From contig JAIUNL010000014.1 of NCBI GenBank assembly GCA_020161835.1, positions 1 to 64,000 of the forward strand: a DNA stretch of 64,000 bases, read 5' to 3'. The notes beneath the pieces are model-generated. The model saw nothing but the letters and a program-made list of their open reading frames with translations, did no database searches and was not told the DNA's origin. This DNA comes from Bacteroidota bacterium (GTDB lineage: Bacteria; Bacteroidota; JABWAT01). Numbering within the stretch: the stretch's first letter is position 1; the number at the start of each line of letters is the position of its first letter. This document shows positions 18,340-27,628 of this stretch, one piece after another. The position numbers were made by a program, and so were the translations under genes.

Positions 18340-19797
18340 ATGAAACAAAGTTACAGTGTCCTTTGCATCTGTTTGTTTATGGTTGGTTTTTCATTATCAG
18401 TTACTGCCCAAACCAATGTTCCTGATCCCAATTTCCGCTACGTCCTTTCCAGTAACGGTGTTACTTTTGATGGTAGTGGTAATATTACCAATCAAATATT
18501 TGCTGAAGGTATTACTACCCTAAATGCAAACTGGAGCAGCATTTCAAGTTTTTCTGGTATAGAAGCCCTTACCGGGTTAGAAACATTTTATTGTACCTAC
18601 AATTCTTTAACTACCCTTGATTTATCTTCAAATCTTGCGTTAATCAACCTTGATTGTTCAAATAATCAACTTACAACTTTAAATTTATCAGCAAATATCA
18701 ATTTGGAAGTACTAATTTGTGCAATTAATAATTTGAGTAGTCTTGATCTTTCAGCAAATACAAAGCTGAAAACTTTAACAGGGTACTCAAATCAAGTTGG
18801 CAGTTTAGATTTGTCTTCCAATTTAGCCCTGACTCAGGTGGCAATTTGGTCAAACCTGCTTACCACTTTAACCTTACCATCAAGTTCTTCCATTTTAACT
18901 CTTCAGTGCAATGATAATCTGTTAACGGCTTTGGACGTTTCCGGTAATCCAACCATGATTTATCTGGCTTGCGATTCAAACCAAATTGCTACCTTGGATT
19001 TATCTGCCAATTCAGCTTTAAACTATTTGTACTGTGCCAAAAACCAATTGTCGGAACTTGATATTTCAGGAAATTCAGCCCTGTTCGGTTTGAATATTTT
19101 CAAAAACCCAACTCCCTTTACCCTTTATGTGAGGGAACTTCCGTTTCCTACATCAGGAGTTACCTCTTTTACGGATACCAATCCTGCCTCCGGCAAACTG
19201 TTAGGAATTCTCCCTGTTGAACTTACGTCATTCACCGGAAAAATTTTCCATGATCTGGTAACTCTGAACTGGTCAACAGCTTCTGAAAAAAATAATGCAG
19301 GTTGGGAGATTCAAAGGCAAGAAAACAGAAGTCAGAAGTCAGAAGACAGAATAAATGCAGAATGGGAAACGATCGGATTTGTTTCCGGAAAAGGAACAAC
19401 TACTGAAGCACAATCTTATTCATTTTCGTCCCCAGTCCCACGTCCCTTATCACCGGCGGTTTACCGCCTGAAGCAACTCGATCTTGACGGAACCACTTCA
19501 TACAGCAAAATCCTGACGATTGAAAACAATCCGACAGAATTTTCCCTTCAGCAAAACTATCCGAACCCGTTTAATCCTGAAACAAAAATTTCCTATTCTG
19601 TTGCCAAAACGGGTCCGGTTTTAATTGCAGTTTATGATGCTTTGGGGCGAAAGGTTGAAACACTGGTTGATAAACAGCAGAAGGTTGGAACTTACACTGC
19701 TGAATTTAATGGTGTCGGAAAATCTTCAGGAATTTATTTTATCCGGATGGAAGCCGATGGGTTTGGGGCAACAAAAAAAATGGTCATGGTAAAGTAA
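18340..19797 (+). CDS. Leucine-rich-repeat secreted protein with T9SS sorting domain
   Basis: The 485-residue protein has a signal peptide (about 1-23, ending VTAQT) and about nine leucine-rich repeats of 20-21 residues with the pattern LTTLDLSSN/LDCSNNQ (about 55-285). This is the bacterial Cys-containing LRR type of surface proteins. The LPVELTSFTG module and a sorting domain with NYPNPFNP follow. The sorting domain ends in KKMVMVK and matches that of the delta-60 protein upstream more than the others. The linker after WEIQ (RQENRSQKSEDRINAE) is coded by a GAAGTCAGAAG-type low-complexity repeat. It probably mediates protein-protein contact at the surface. Confidence 0.88.
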   Translation: MKQSYSVLCICLFMVGFSLSVTAQTNVPDPNFRYVLSSNGVTFDGSGNITNQIFAEGITTLNANWSSISSFSGIEALTGLETFYCTYNSLTTLDLSSNLALINLDCSNNQLTTLNLSANINLEVLICAINNLSSLDLSANTKLKTLTGYSNQVGSLDLSSNLALTQVAIWSNLLTTLTLPSSSSILTLQCNDNLLTALDVSGNPTMIYLACDSNQIATLDLSANSALNYLYCAKNQLSELDISGNSALFGLNIFKNPTPFTLYVRELPFPTSGVTSFTDTNPASGKLLGILPVELTSFTGKIFHDLVTLNWSTASEKNNAGWEIQRQENRSQKSEDRINAEWETIGFVSGKGTTTEAQSYSFSSPVPRPLSPAVYRLKQLDLDGTTSYSKILTIENNPTEFSLQQNYPNPFNPETKISYSVAKTGPVLIAVYDALGRKVETLVDKQQKVGTYTAEFNGVGKSSGIYFIRMEADGFGATKKMVMVK

Positions 19798-19879
19798 GAC
19801 TTGTTTTTGGTCAGATTGATTGAATTGAAGATTTGTGAATGTGTGTAAGATTTATGGTGGATTAATATAAAGGAAAGTC

Positions 19880-22231
19880 ATGAAAAAATTTGTTATTGCA
19901 ATAATGTCAATAGTTTTTACAACTGGAGTTTTATATCCCCAAACGTGGTCGCCACAAACGTTTGGCAACGGAATAAGCCTGAATGATATCCATTTTATTG
20001 ATTCAAATACCGGGACGGCAGTTGGATTGAATGGACTTATTCTTAAAACAACAAATGCAGGTGCTTCATGGACACCCCAAATAAGCGGAATATCACACCC
20101 AATCAATTCAGTTCATTTCACCGATGTAAATACGGGGACTGCTGTTGGACCAATAATTTTAAGAACCACTGACGGCGGCGAAACCTGGGTTGGGCAAGCG
20201 AACCCCACTATCTATGCAATGAACGGTGTGTTTTTTACAAGCACAAGTACCGGGGTTGCAGTTGGCAATAATGGTACCATTTTACGCACAATAAATGGTG
20301 GCGGAACCTGGACAACCCAAACCAGCTTAACAACGAATACTTTGAATTCTGTATTTTTTTCGGATGAAAACAATGGAACTGCAGTTGGAGATAACGGAAC
20401 AATAAGAAGAACTACAGACGGTGGAATTACCTGGACAACGCAAAGTAGTCCTACAACTTATGCCCTGAAAGATGTATTCTTTCTTAATAACAATCTTGGC
20501 TATATATCATGTGTTTTTGGTGATATACTTAAAACCACAGACGGTGGAGCAACCTGGAATTTTACACCAAATTCAACAACCGAAACCTTAAACAGTATTT
20601 ATTTTTCGGATGAAAATAATGGAACTGCCGTTGGAAATAACGGAACTATTAGAAGAACAGTTGATGGTGGCGCCTCATGGGTATCACAAAATAGTGGTAC
20701 GACTGAAGCGCTTAAGGGAATTTCACTAACCGGTTCAATAACGGGTACCATCGTTGGCGTTGCAGGTTTCATTGTTAATACAACTGATGGCGGATCTAAT
20801 TGGACTGCGCCTGCAAACCGGGATTTAAACGATTTGTTTGCTGTATCATTTATTGATGTTAATACGGGAACAGCAGTTGGTGCAAGTGGTACTATTTTAA
20901 GAACATCAGACGGTGGTTTAAACTGGATAAAGCAAAACAGCGGAACCACCGCTTCGTTATATTCTGTCGCATTTACCGATGCAAATACGGGTACTATTGT
21001 TGGGTCTTCAGGCACAATTTTGAGAACAACTGATGGAGGTACCACCTGGGCACCCCAAAATTCGCAAACCGCACAACCGTTCTACAGTGTTCACTTCTCC
21101 GATGCAAATACAGGTACCGCAGTTGGTGGCATTATTGTAAGAACTATTGATGGCGGTGCTAACTGGGTAGGACAAGCAAATCCTTCCGCTTATGTTTTTT
21201 ACGGCGTTGATTTTTTTGATACAAATAATGGGATTGCTGTTGGTGGTGGTGGATCAGTCATTAAAACAACTGACGGTGGAGCCAACTGGGCAATTCAGAA
21301 CACTTTCACCAGTCAGGCTTTATATGGTGTTTCATATTCAGATGAAAATACGATTACAACGGTCGGTGGTGTGATTTTACATTCATCCAATGGTGGCAGT
21401 ACCTGGATTGGAAGGTCAAAACCAACGGGGAGCACATTAACAGGTATAGCCTATTCTGATGCATCAACAGGAACGGCAGTTGGTGAAAATGGTACAATTC
21501 TGAGAACGCTTGATGGGGGTCTGAACTGGACTGTACAAACAAGCGGAACGACTCTCGTGATAAGAGGCGTTTCATTTGGTGATATAAATACTGGAACTGT
21601 TGTGGGCCAATTTGGAACGATTTTAAAAACAGTAGATGGTACTTTGCCAGTTGAACTTTCCTCCTTTACCGGTCTGATTTCAGACGGAAATGTGATTCTG
21701 AACTGGTCAACGGCTTCAGAAAAGAATAATGCAGGTTGGGAGATTCAAAGGCAAGAAGTCAGCACTTCGACTCCGCTCAGTGACCGAAACGCAGAATGGA
21801 AAACCATTGGTTTTGTTGCTGGCAAAGGAACCACAACCGAATCTCAGTCTTATGCATTTTCGTCCCTTGTCACCAGTCCCATGTCACCGGCGGTTTACCG
21901 CCTCAAACAACTCGATCTGGATGGAACGGTTTCATACAGTCAGATACTGACAATTGAAGTTAATCCCGAAGAATATTCCCTTCTTCAAAACTACCCAAAC
22001 CCATTTAATCCTTCAACAAACATTGGGTTTAATCTGCCCCAATCCGGACAGGTAAAACTGGTGGTGTTTGATCTGCTTGGAAGGGAAGTTGTAACGCTGG
22101 TGAACAAGGATATGGAAGCGGGAAGTCACTCGGTGGTTTTTGAAGCCAACTCTCTGTCTGCCGGACTTTATTTTGCACGTATTTCTTTTGGTGGAAAAGC
22201 CATAACCCAGAAAATGACGTTGCTGAAGTAA
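19880..22231 (+). CDS. YCF48-like repeat secreted protein with T9SS sorting domain
   Basis: The 783-residue protein has a signal peptide (about 1-20) and about thirteen repeats of roughly 42 residues, each with GTAVG and TTDGG.TW motifs. These are the blades of a YCF48/BNR-like propeller, and two propellers would fit the number. The LPVELSSFTG module and a sorting domain ending KMTLLK follow, very close to that of the 13396-16380 gene although the passengers are unrelated. AAGGAAAG precedes the ATG. The repeat linker STSTPLSDRN lies after WEIQ. It is a surface protein of unknown ligand. Confidence 0.88.
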   Translation: MKKFVIAIMSIVFTTGVLYPQTWSPQTFGNGISLNDIHFIDSNTGTAVGLNGLILKTTNAGASWTPQISGISHPINSVHFTDVNTGTAVGPIILRTTDGGETWVGQANPTIYAMNGVFFTSTSTGVAVGNNGTILRTINGGGTWTTQTSLTTNTLNSVFFSDENNGTAVGDNGTIRRTTDGGITWTTQSSPTTYALKDVFFLNNNLGYISCVFGDILKTTDGGATWNFTPNSTTETLNSIYFSDENNGTAVGNNGTIRRTVDGGASWVSQNSGTTEALKGISLTGSITGTIVGVAGFIVNTTDGGSNWTAPANRDLNDLFAVSFIDVNTGTAVGASGTILRTSDGGLNWIKQNSGTTASLYSVAFTDANTGTIVGSSGTILRTTDGGTTWAPQNSQTAQPFYSVHFSDANTGTAVGGIIVRTIDGGANWVGQANPSAYVFYGVDFFDTNNGIAVGGGGSVIKTTDGGANWAIQNTFTSQALYGVSYSDENTITTVGGVILHSSNGGSTWIGRSKPTGSTLTGIAYSDASTGTAVGENGTILRTLDGGLNWTVQTSGTTLVIRGVSFGDINTGTVVGQFGTILKTVDGTLPVELSSFTGLISDGNVILNWSTASEKNNAGWEIQRQEVSTSTPLSDRNAEWKTIGFVAGKGTTTESQSYAFSSLVTSPMSPAVYRLKQLDLDGTVSYSQILTIEVNPEEYSLLQNYPNPFNPSTNIGFNLPQSGQVKLVVFDLLGREVVTLVNKDMEAGSHSVVFEANSLSAGLYFARISFGGKAITQKMTLLK

Positions 22232-22248
22232 TATTAAATAGTTAAGCT

Positions 22249-22364
22249 GTCATCCCGGCGTAATCTTGCTGTCATGCTGAACTTAGCCTGCCCCGAACGC
22301 TTTCGGGGATTCAGCATCCAGTATAAAGTGTATGGATCCCGGATCAAGTCCGGGATGACAACAT
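22249..22364. repeat. REP-like palindromes at a convergent junction
   Basis: The 192-bp gap between converging genes carries GTCATCCCGGCG, a GCCCCGAAC/TTCGGGG hairpin (about 22292-22310) and a full copy of the family ATGGATCCCGGATCAAGTCC...GATGACA (22333-22361). Copies in both orientations recur at 27760, 30619 and 61991. The hairpin could act as a two-way transcription block. Confidence 0.8.
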
Positions 22365-22423
22365 TAAAATTTGTTGTGGGCAATACTCTCCAGTATTTTC
22401 CCCTTTTGTGACAAACCCCAAAT

Positions 22424-23584
22424 TTATTTCACCAAGACCAATTTCCCGGTTTTGGTGAATCCTCCGCTTACCAGATTGACAAAGTAAATTCCAGTCGATA
22501 CTTCACGGTTGAACTGATCTTTTCCATCCCAAAGAACGGAATGAATTCCTGAACTTTGGTTTTCAAAATCCCACCTTCTTATTTCCTGTCCGATAGAATT
22601 GTAAATCAGTACGCTTACGTTTTGTTGCAGAGACAACCGGTAAGAAATTGTAGTTTCAGGATTGAACGGATTCGGGTAGGAGGGAAATAGAGCAAAACTT
22701 TTTTCCGAACCTGATTCACCATAAACTGAAGAACTTGTCCCGCTTTTTACAAAAGTAGTCATGACCCCAAGATGATCTGAACAGAAAAGCGTGGGGCTGT
22801 ACGGTTTATTCATGATCACTTTCGACGAAAGAATTTTCAGTCCGTCCAAATCTCTTGAAAAGATGAAATCAATCCGGGATGTAGGACCCTGAGCAGGAAG
22901 TGTGTACCCATTGGAAGAGGGATTTGCAGATTTAAATGAATCGGTAAATGGCCGGGTTGAATTGGTTATCTGAAGAAGGGCAGTGGAACCGGGTGTATCA
23001 TTGAAATCACCGGTGAGAACCGTTCCGATGGATTCAAACAAACTATCTTTTACTGAAATAAAACTTTTGATTTCTTTGATTTCCTGAATTCTGACGCCAG
23101 GATTCAGATAATCGAGATGCGTGTTAAAAAAATGGATGTTTCCCATTGGCGTTTCAATGAGGTGCCAGATAGCCTTTCTTGGAAAGGCGCCTGCCGTGAG
23201 TGAAAGTGAACTTTTTTGCAGAACCGGATATTTGGAAACAATACCAATCATTTCTTTGAACTGGTCATTCCAGGAGAGGTGTGACATAACCGAATAGGCG
23301 TAATAGGGGATCCCAAAATAGGCACTTAAGGAATCGGCGATCAGTTTTCCATGATTATCAGACCCACTCAATGAAACTGATTCATTGATTTCCTGAAGTC
23401 CAATGATGTCGGGGTTAAGGGTTTTCAGATTTTGGATAGTATGGAAAAGGCGTTTGTCAGGATCAGTTCCGGGTTTTCTGCCAGCAAGGTTAAAGGAGAT
23501 GACCTTTAGTGTATCCTGCGCAAAAATCTGCGTGACATCGGCTATAAAAAGAAAAATGAAAAATACAGAGAGAAACTTCATCAC
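22424..23584 (-). CDS. Secreted endonuclease/exonuclease/phosphatase-family enzyme with T9SS sorting domain
   Basis: The 386-residue protein has a signal peptide (ending IFAQD). An EEP/DNase I-like domain (about 25-275) shows the expected motifs: SFNLAG near the N terminus, the metal ligand in IGLQEI, NTHLDYL, TGDFNDTPGS and a C-terminal SDHLG. A short T9SS sorting domain with YPNPFNPETTI ends it. Substrate could be DNA, RNA, phospholipid or an inositol phosphate; the layout SRIDFIFS fits the metal-dependent hydrolase subgroup. It is the only cargo of the array on the minus strand and the only clear enzyme. It may scavenge phosphate or nucleic acid outside the cell. Confidence 0.9.
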   Translation of the reverse strand: MMKFLSVFFIFLFIADVTQIFAQDTLKVISFNLAGRKPGTDPDKRLFHTIQNLKTLNPDIIGLQEINESVSLSGSDNHGKLIADSLSAYFGIPYYAYSVMSHLSWNDQFKEMIGIVSKYPVLQKSSLSLTAGAFPRKAIWHLIETPMGNIHFFNTHLDYLNPGVRIQEIKEIKSFISVKDSLFESIGTVLTGDFNDTPGSTALLQITNSTRPFTDSFKSANPSSNGYTLPAQGPTSRIDFIFSRDLDGLKILSSKVIMNKPYSPTLFCSDHLGVMTTFVKSGTSSSVYGESGSEKSFALFPSYPNPFNPETTISYRLSLQQNVSVLIYNSIGQEIRRWDFENQSSGIHSVLWDGKDQFNREVSTGIYFVNLVSGGFTKTGKLVLVK

Positions 23585-23742
23585 CTGATCTGAACCTTCC
23601 GTTTGGGAAAGATCAAATTACAACATTTTATTGTTCTCTGAAAGGATTCAGGGTTTTATTGTAATTTTCCCAAGATATAAGAGCTTGTTGAAAGACAAAC
23701 CACTCAATTTATTTTGAATTTACCTAACAGCCAACAGCTAAC

Positions 23743-23788
23743 CCTTCGACTTGGTCCCTGAGCGGAGTCGATGTGCCGCTCAGGGACC
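23743..23788. repeat. CTTCGACT...GAGCGGAGTCG palindromic repeat
   Basis: GGTCCCTGAGCGG and CCGCTCAGGGACC form a perfect 13-bp inverted pair. It belongs to the family found in frame in three T9SS genes (6970, 8614, 21765) and again at 63620 and 63870. It ends about 5 bp from the stop codon of the next minus-strand gene. Confidence 0.8.
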
Positions 23789-23792
23789 ACAG

Positions 23793-25001
23793 CTAGTTGC
23801 CTGTTCCTTTAAGACAATAAAGACTGCCGTTCGTGCTGGTAAACAGAATCAGGTTTCCAGAAATAACCGGTGTTGAGAAAATGCCGCCCAGTTCACATTC
23901 AACTTCAAGAAAATGTTCATTTGATCTGATGATTGAATAAATATCATCCCGGTAAGTATCATCCGGTTTGAAATATTTTGATCGGTTGGCAAGGTAAGAC
24001 CCGGTTTCAAAACTCCACTTTTTCTTTCCGTCCTTTATTCCGATACCGTGTAATTTTCCGATGGTCGTACCCACAACCAATATGCTGTCGGTGAAGGCAT
24101 TGTTTCCGAAAATCAAAAACTCCATGGGTAATTTCCAGTTTTCATGTCCGGTCGATGGATCAGCAGAAATCAGGACCCGTTCATCGGCAGAACCAATATA
24201 TAAAACGGAATCATTGACAGTCGGATTCAACCCCCAGCCCCGGGTAAAAGCTTTATTCCAGTGGCAAAAACCCTTTTCCTGATCTAATGCATAAACATTA
24301 TAATCCCGGGCACCGATGAAAACGAGTCCATTGAAAGCAAATGGTGAACCCTGAACTTCCCCAATCGGGAAATACCGGTGACCAACCGTTTTAAAAGACC
24401 AGATCAACTTTCCGGTTGAGGCGGATAGTGCATAAATCTGACCATCAAAGGAACCGAAAAAAAGTTTTCCATGGTCAATTGCCGGTGTGGTGTGAACAAT
24501 ATTCAGGGTCTGAAATGACCAGGCCATTTTCCCGGTTTTTGCATGAAGGGCATACATATTTCCGTCACCAGAACCGAAATAAATCCGGTCTTTGAAAAAT
24601 ACGGGTGAAGAATGGAAATAATCTGCAAAATCATATTTCTTTTCCCCTTTTGTTTTGAATGTCCAGTGTAGTTTTCCGGTTTTAACATCCAGGGAATATA
24701 ACTTTCCATCTCCGCCATTGAGGTAGAGATTATTGCCGTTGATGCAGACTGTGGACCTGATTTCGCCTTTCGTCCGGAAACGCCAGTTTTCATTTCCGGT
24801 TGTGAGGTCAACAGCGTAAAGAGCGCTGTCCAGTCCGCCAAAAAAAACCTGATTTCCTGAAATAACCGGTGATGAATAAATAGATTTTCCGGTTTTGAAT
24901 TCCCATTTCAATTCTGGAAGTGAACTGAAATCGGGATTTGACGGCTGGGCATGACCTGTAATTGTAAAAAATCCGGAAAGAAGAAAAAGTATGAGTTTCA
25001 T
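23793..25001 (-). CDS. PQQ-like beta-propeller repeat protein
   Basis: The 402-residue protein has a signal peptide (about 1-18, ending GHAQP). PQQ-like repeats follow through the rest, with the motif AVDLTTGNENWRF/ALHAKTGKMAW seen about seven times, giving an eight-bladed propeller of the BamB/dehydrogenase type. No PQQ catalytic residues were identified. It is more likely a periplasmic scaffold or surface protein than an enzyme. It has no T9SS domain and stands alone between two repeat-filled spacers. Confidence 0.88.
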   Translation of the reverse strand: MKLILFLLSGFFTITGHAQPSNPDFSSLPELKWEFKTGKSIYSSPVISGNQVFFGGLDSALYAVDLTTGNENWRFRTKGEIRSTVCINGNNLYLNGGDGKLYSLDVKTGKLHWTFKTKGEKKYDFADYFHSSPVFFKDRIYFGSGDGNMYALHAKTGKMAWSFQTLNIVHTTPAIDHGKLFFGSFDGQIYALSASTGKLIWSFKTVGHRYFPIGEVQGSPFAFNGLVFIGARDYNVYALDQEKGFCHWNKAFTRGWGLNPTVNDSVLYIGSADERVLISADPSTGHENWKLPMEFLIFGNNAFTDSILVVGTTIGKLHGIGIKDGKKKWSFETGSYLANRSKYFKPDDTYRDDIYSIIRSNEHFLEVECELGGIFSTPVISGNLILFTSTNGSLYCLKGTGN

Positions 25002-25041
25002 TGGTTACTAGTTTAGATTTTAGTTGAGTGGATTTTCTTTT

Positions 25042-25107
25042 GTAACCCCGACCTCCGGGTCGGGATATTGAATCAAAAAGAAGACCCGACCGGGAGGTCG
25101 GGGTTAC
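25042..25107. repeat. Inverted repeat GTAACCCCGACCTCC
   Basis: GTAACCCCGACCTCC (25042-25056) pairs without mismatch with GGAGGTCGGGGTTAC (25093-25107), 36 bases apart, and inner arms (GGGTCGGGA, GACCCGACC) can also pair. A diverged copy (GTAACACCGACCTCTGGTCG) is at 38103-38122. It is a mobile-repeat-like palindrome between two minus-strand genes. Confidence 0.75.
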
Positions 25108-25135
25108 ATAACTAAAGATTTTGATCTATCCGGAC

Positions 25136-25171
25136 CTTATCCCTTAACCCTTACGCCTTATGCCTTTCCTA
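25136..25171 (-). repeat. Heptad (GGCATAA-type) repeat abutting a TAG stop
   Basis: Read on the minus strand, the stop TAG (25171-25169) runs straight into GAAAGGCATAAGGCGTAAGG followed by GTTAAGGGATAAGG. The same arrangement follows the genes ending at 34519 and 40526, and a longer copy is at 38031-38083. Confidence 0.7.
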
Positions 25172-27628
25172 AAAAAGACTTCCCAACCCGACCGTTGTCA
25201 CCCAATCTTTTCTGGACGTATAAGTAACATCCACACGGAATAATCCGAATAGCCTGGAAACTCCGCCGTAAACTTCCCAGTACGGTTTGGTTATAACCGA
25301 TTTGCCAAAAGAAGTTGATTTTTGAGAGGCTGAGACAAACCCACCACCGGTGTTGATTTCAATGGCTTTTTCGGCGACCCAGTCGAGGTAAATCCATTGA
25401 AAAGGCACACTTCTCCAGTTGTGTTCTGCCCAGACAGAAACCATGCGGTCCCCGTAAAGCTCCCACGGTTTTAATCCGTTGAATACACCCGAAACCGTAA
25501 CCCGGTCAAGTGCGGTTGATGGCGTGAAAATTTGTCTGAAAGTCGGTTTTCCGAAGGCTCCCAACAGTTCGGTTCTGATGAGCAGGTAAGGGGCGAGCAG
25601 ATTCTGACTGTAAATTGTTGGAATTCTTACTTGCCCGTTTAACATGACTGAGGTGTAATCAAAATCACTGCCCAGCCACGATTTTGAAAAATCTGTCCGT
25701 ATGATCAGCCCGTTTTGCCGGGAAACTGAAAGTCCGGTTGGATCCTGCCCCCAACGGAACTGAAGGGAAGCTTTTGAATCCCATCCTTCAGTAACAGCGG
25801 GGTTTTGGCGGAAATTGGTGGTCCGGTTAAAAAATGAAAGGGGTGTATGTGCCCGTTCATTCCTGATTTGCTCACCGGTGAATTCTGCACGAACCGTCAG
25901 GGAATCAGTAAAGAAATAGGAGAATCCACCTGAAAATCCTGAGTTCACAGTATAATTCCAGGGATCAGAGCCAAAAATAGTGTGAAGAAGGGTCACTTCA
26001 AGCGGATCATGAACACTCCATGCTGGGTAGGGTTTTACCTGGTGGAAAAGGGTTAAATCAACCTGATCGAGAAAGTCTGGACCCAGATACCAGCCACCGG
26101 TTAACTGACCTTCAGGTTGCTTGAGTGAAAAAGCATAACCTGCTTCACTCTTGAAAAACCAGGGAGTTGTGAGTGAATCATAATCAAAACCGACTCCCAG
26201 ATAAAGTCCTTCGACCCGGTTGTTCCTGATGGAGCCATATTTAAACAAACCTTCTCTGAGTGTTTCGTGCCACTCTTTTTCCTTTTTCTTTTCCGATCCG
26301 AAATTTACGGTAGCCATTCCGCTTAAAACGCCCTTTGGCTTAATGAGATCTTCCAGAATTTTGGTAGAATCCAGTTCCTTAAAAGCTGCAATTTCAAGAT
26401 CAGAAAGCGGAACTGGGCGGAGAGTGTCTTCAAGTGTTGCCGTAAACTCGACCGGTTTTTCAGTTGGAGTCGTTCGGACAAATCGTTCATCCGGCGGATT
26501 TTTGGATCTTCGTTTTTTCATCCAGTCGGGAAGTTTCGTTTGTCCGGTTGTATCGGTTGTAAATCCGCCATAAACTGACTTCTTTGCTTTGGCAATTTCA
26601 GGAGGCACGTCTGTATTTACTTTAACTGAAGTCATGGCGTAACTCTGAGAAACTTCAATTTCATCCAGTGAAATCAATCCGCCAAAATTGACGACCAATG
26701 ATGCTGTAGAAACCGTGACCTGAGGAATCCAATACCCGTTATATTGGGTGAAAGTCTGGCTGTAATTCAACCGTAACTTTTCCACGTAAGGTATTTTAAC
26801 GCCTTCACTGTTGCCCAGATTGGCGCCAACAAGTGCATATTTGTCACCTTCAATAGTCACTGTTCCCTTTGAGAGCGGACTCACCCTGCTTTTCGGAATC
26901 ACTGAAATGGTATAAAAGGCCTGTGATCCGTCAGTTTTTGTACTTACCAATTTAAAATCATAATAGTCAAACGCATCATCAGCCAAAGGAAGAATAATGG
27001 AAACATCATCACCAAATTTTAGCCGGTTTTCGGTAAGATCAATAAACTGGTTCAAAGTGGGTGCACGCATTCGGGATGTTTTGATATTTTCTGTTTTCCG
27101 GATGGAACGGACAAATTCTTTGAGAGGTTTTCCGGTTTCCTGAACGCCATCAAGAAAAGTTTCCTGAACAAAGGCCATTTTCCCGTCAGTTTTCAGCCAG
27201 GATTTTGAATAAGCTGCAAATGAAAAGGATTTCAACCCTTTCAGATTGTCTTTTTTATTCCGGATGGCGGCACGCATAATTGCAACTCCCGGATCTTCAC
27301 TTGCGTTGATGGTCACTTCCGGAAATAAAATATCCATCGGAACCATCTGGTGGTTCAAAAGACTGTTTTTCGTCAGTTGGAAAGAAACGGTGTCGGTTCG
27401 GTAACCCACATAACTGAAAATGAGTGTGTGTTTTCCGGCAGGAAGGTCGAGCTGGTAATTGCCATCTGCATTTGAAATGGTACCAGAAGTTGTACCCCCA
27501 ACCCGGATGGAAGCTGCAACCAGGTTTTCACCGGTTTTAGAATCGGTAAGTTTACCGGATAGCCGGGAATTGCCGGCAGATTCAGCGGATGTGGTGAGAT
27601 TAAGAAGTAAAAGTAAAGTGAACAGCAT
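25169..27628 (-). CDS. DUF5686 outer-membrane protein with carboxypeptidase-like regulatory domain
   Basis: The 819-residue protein has a signal peptide (ending SAESAG). A carboxypeptidase D regulatory-like beta-sandwich lies at about 22-90 (SGKLTDSKTGENL, SYVGYRTDTV), as in many Bacteroidota outer-membrane proteins. The remaining 700 residues match the DUF5686 layout, with amphipathic strands and an aromatic C terminus (GLGSLF) fitting an outer-membrane beta barrel. The function of the family is not established; an envelope-assembly or transport role is inferred. It stands alone. Its stop codon is part of the heptad repeat. Confidence 0.88.
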   Translation of the reverse strand: MLFTLLLLLNLTTSAESAGNSRLSGKLTDSKTGENLVAASIRVGGTTSGTISNADGNYQLDLPAGKHTLIFSYVGYRTDTVSFQLTKNSLLNHQMVPMDILFPEVTINASEDPGVAIMRAAIRNKKDNLKGLKSFSFAAYSKSWLKTDGKMAFVQETFLDGVQETGKPLKEFVRSIRKTENIKTSRMRAPTLNQFIDLTENRLKFGDDVSIILPLADDAFDYYDFKLVSTKTDGSQAFYTISVIPKSRVSPLSKGTVTIEGDKYALVGANLGNSEGVKIPYVEKLRLNYSQTFTQYNGYWIPQVTVSTASLVVNFGGLISLDEIEVSQSYAMTSVKVNTDVPPEIAKAKKSVYGGFTTDTTGQTKLPDWMKKRRSKNPPDERFVRTTPTEKPVEFTATLEDTLRPVPLSDLEIAAFKELDSTKILEDLIKPKGVLSGMATVNFGSEKKKEKEWHETLREGLFKYGSIRNNRVEGLYLGVGFDYDSLTTPWFFKSEAGYAFSLKQPEGQLTGGWYLGPDFLDQVDLTLFHQVKPYPAWSVHDPLEVTLLHTIFGSDPWNYTVNSGFSGGFSYFFTDSLTVRAEFTGEQIRNERAHTPLSFFNRTTNFRQNPAVTEGWDSKASLQFRWGQDPTGLSVSRQNGLIIRTDFSKSWLGSDFDYTSVMLNGQVRIPTIYSQNLLAPYLLIRTELLGAFGKPTFRQIFTPSTALDRVTVSGVFNGLKPWELYGDRMVSVWAEHNWRSVPFQWIYLDWVAEKAIEINTGGGFVSASQKSTSFGKSVITKPYWEVYGGVSRLFGLFRVDVTYTSRKDWVTTVGLGSLF

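Noticed and set aside
20599..21045. 148-codon antisense frame over the YCF48-like repeats
   Set aside because: Its periodic sequence is the mirror of the sense repeats; it is a shadow.
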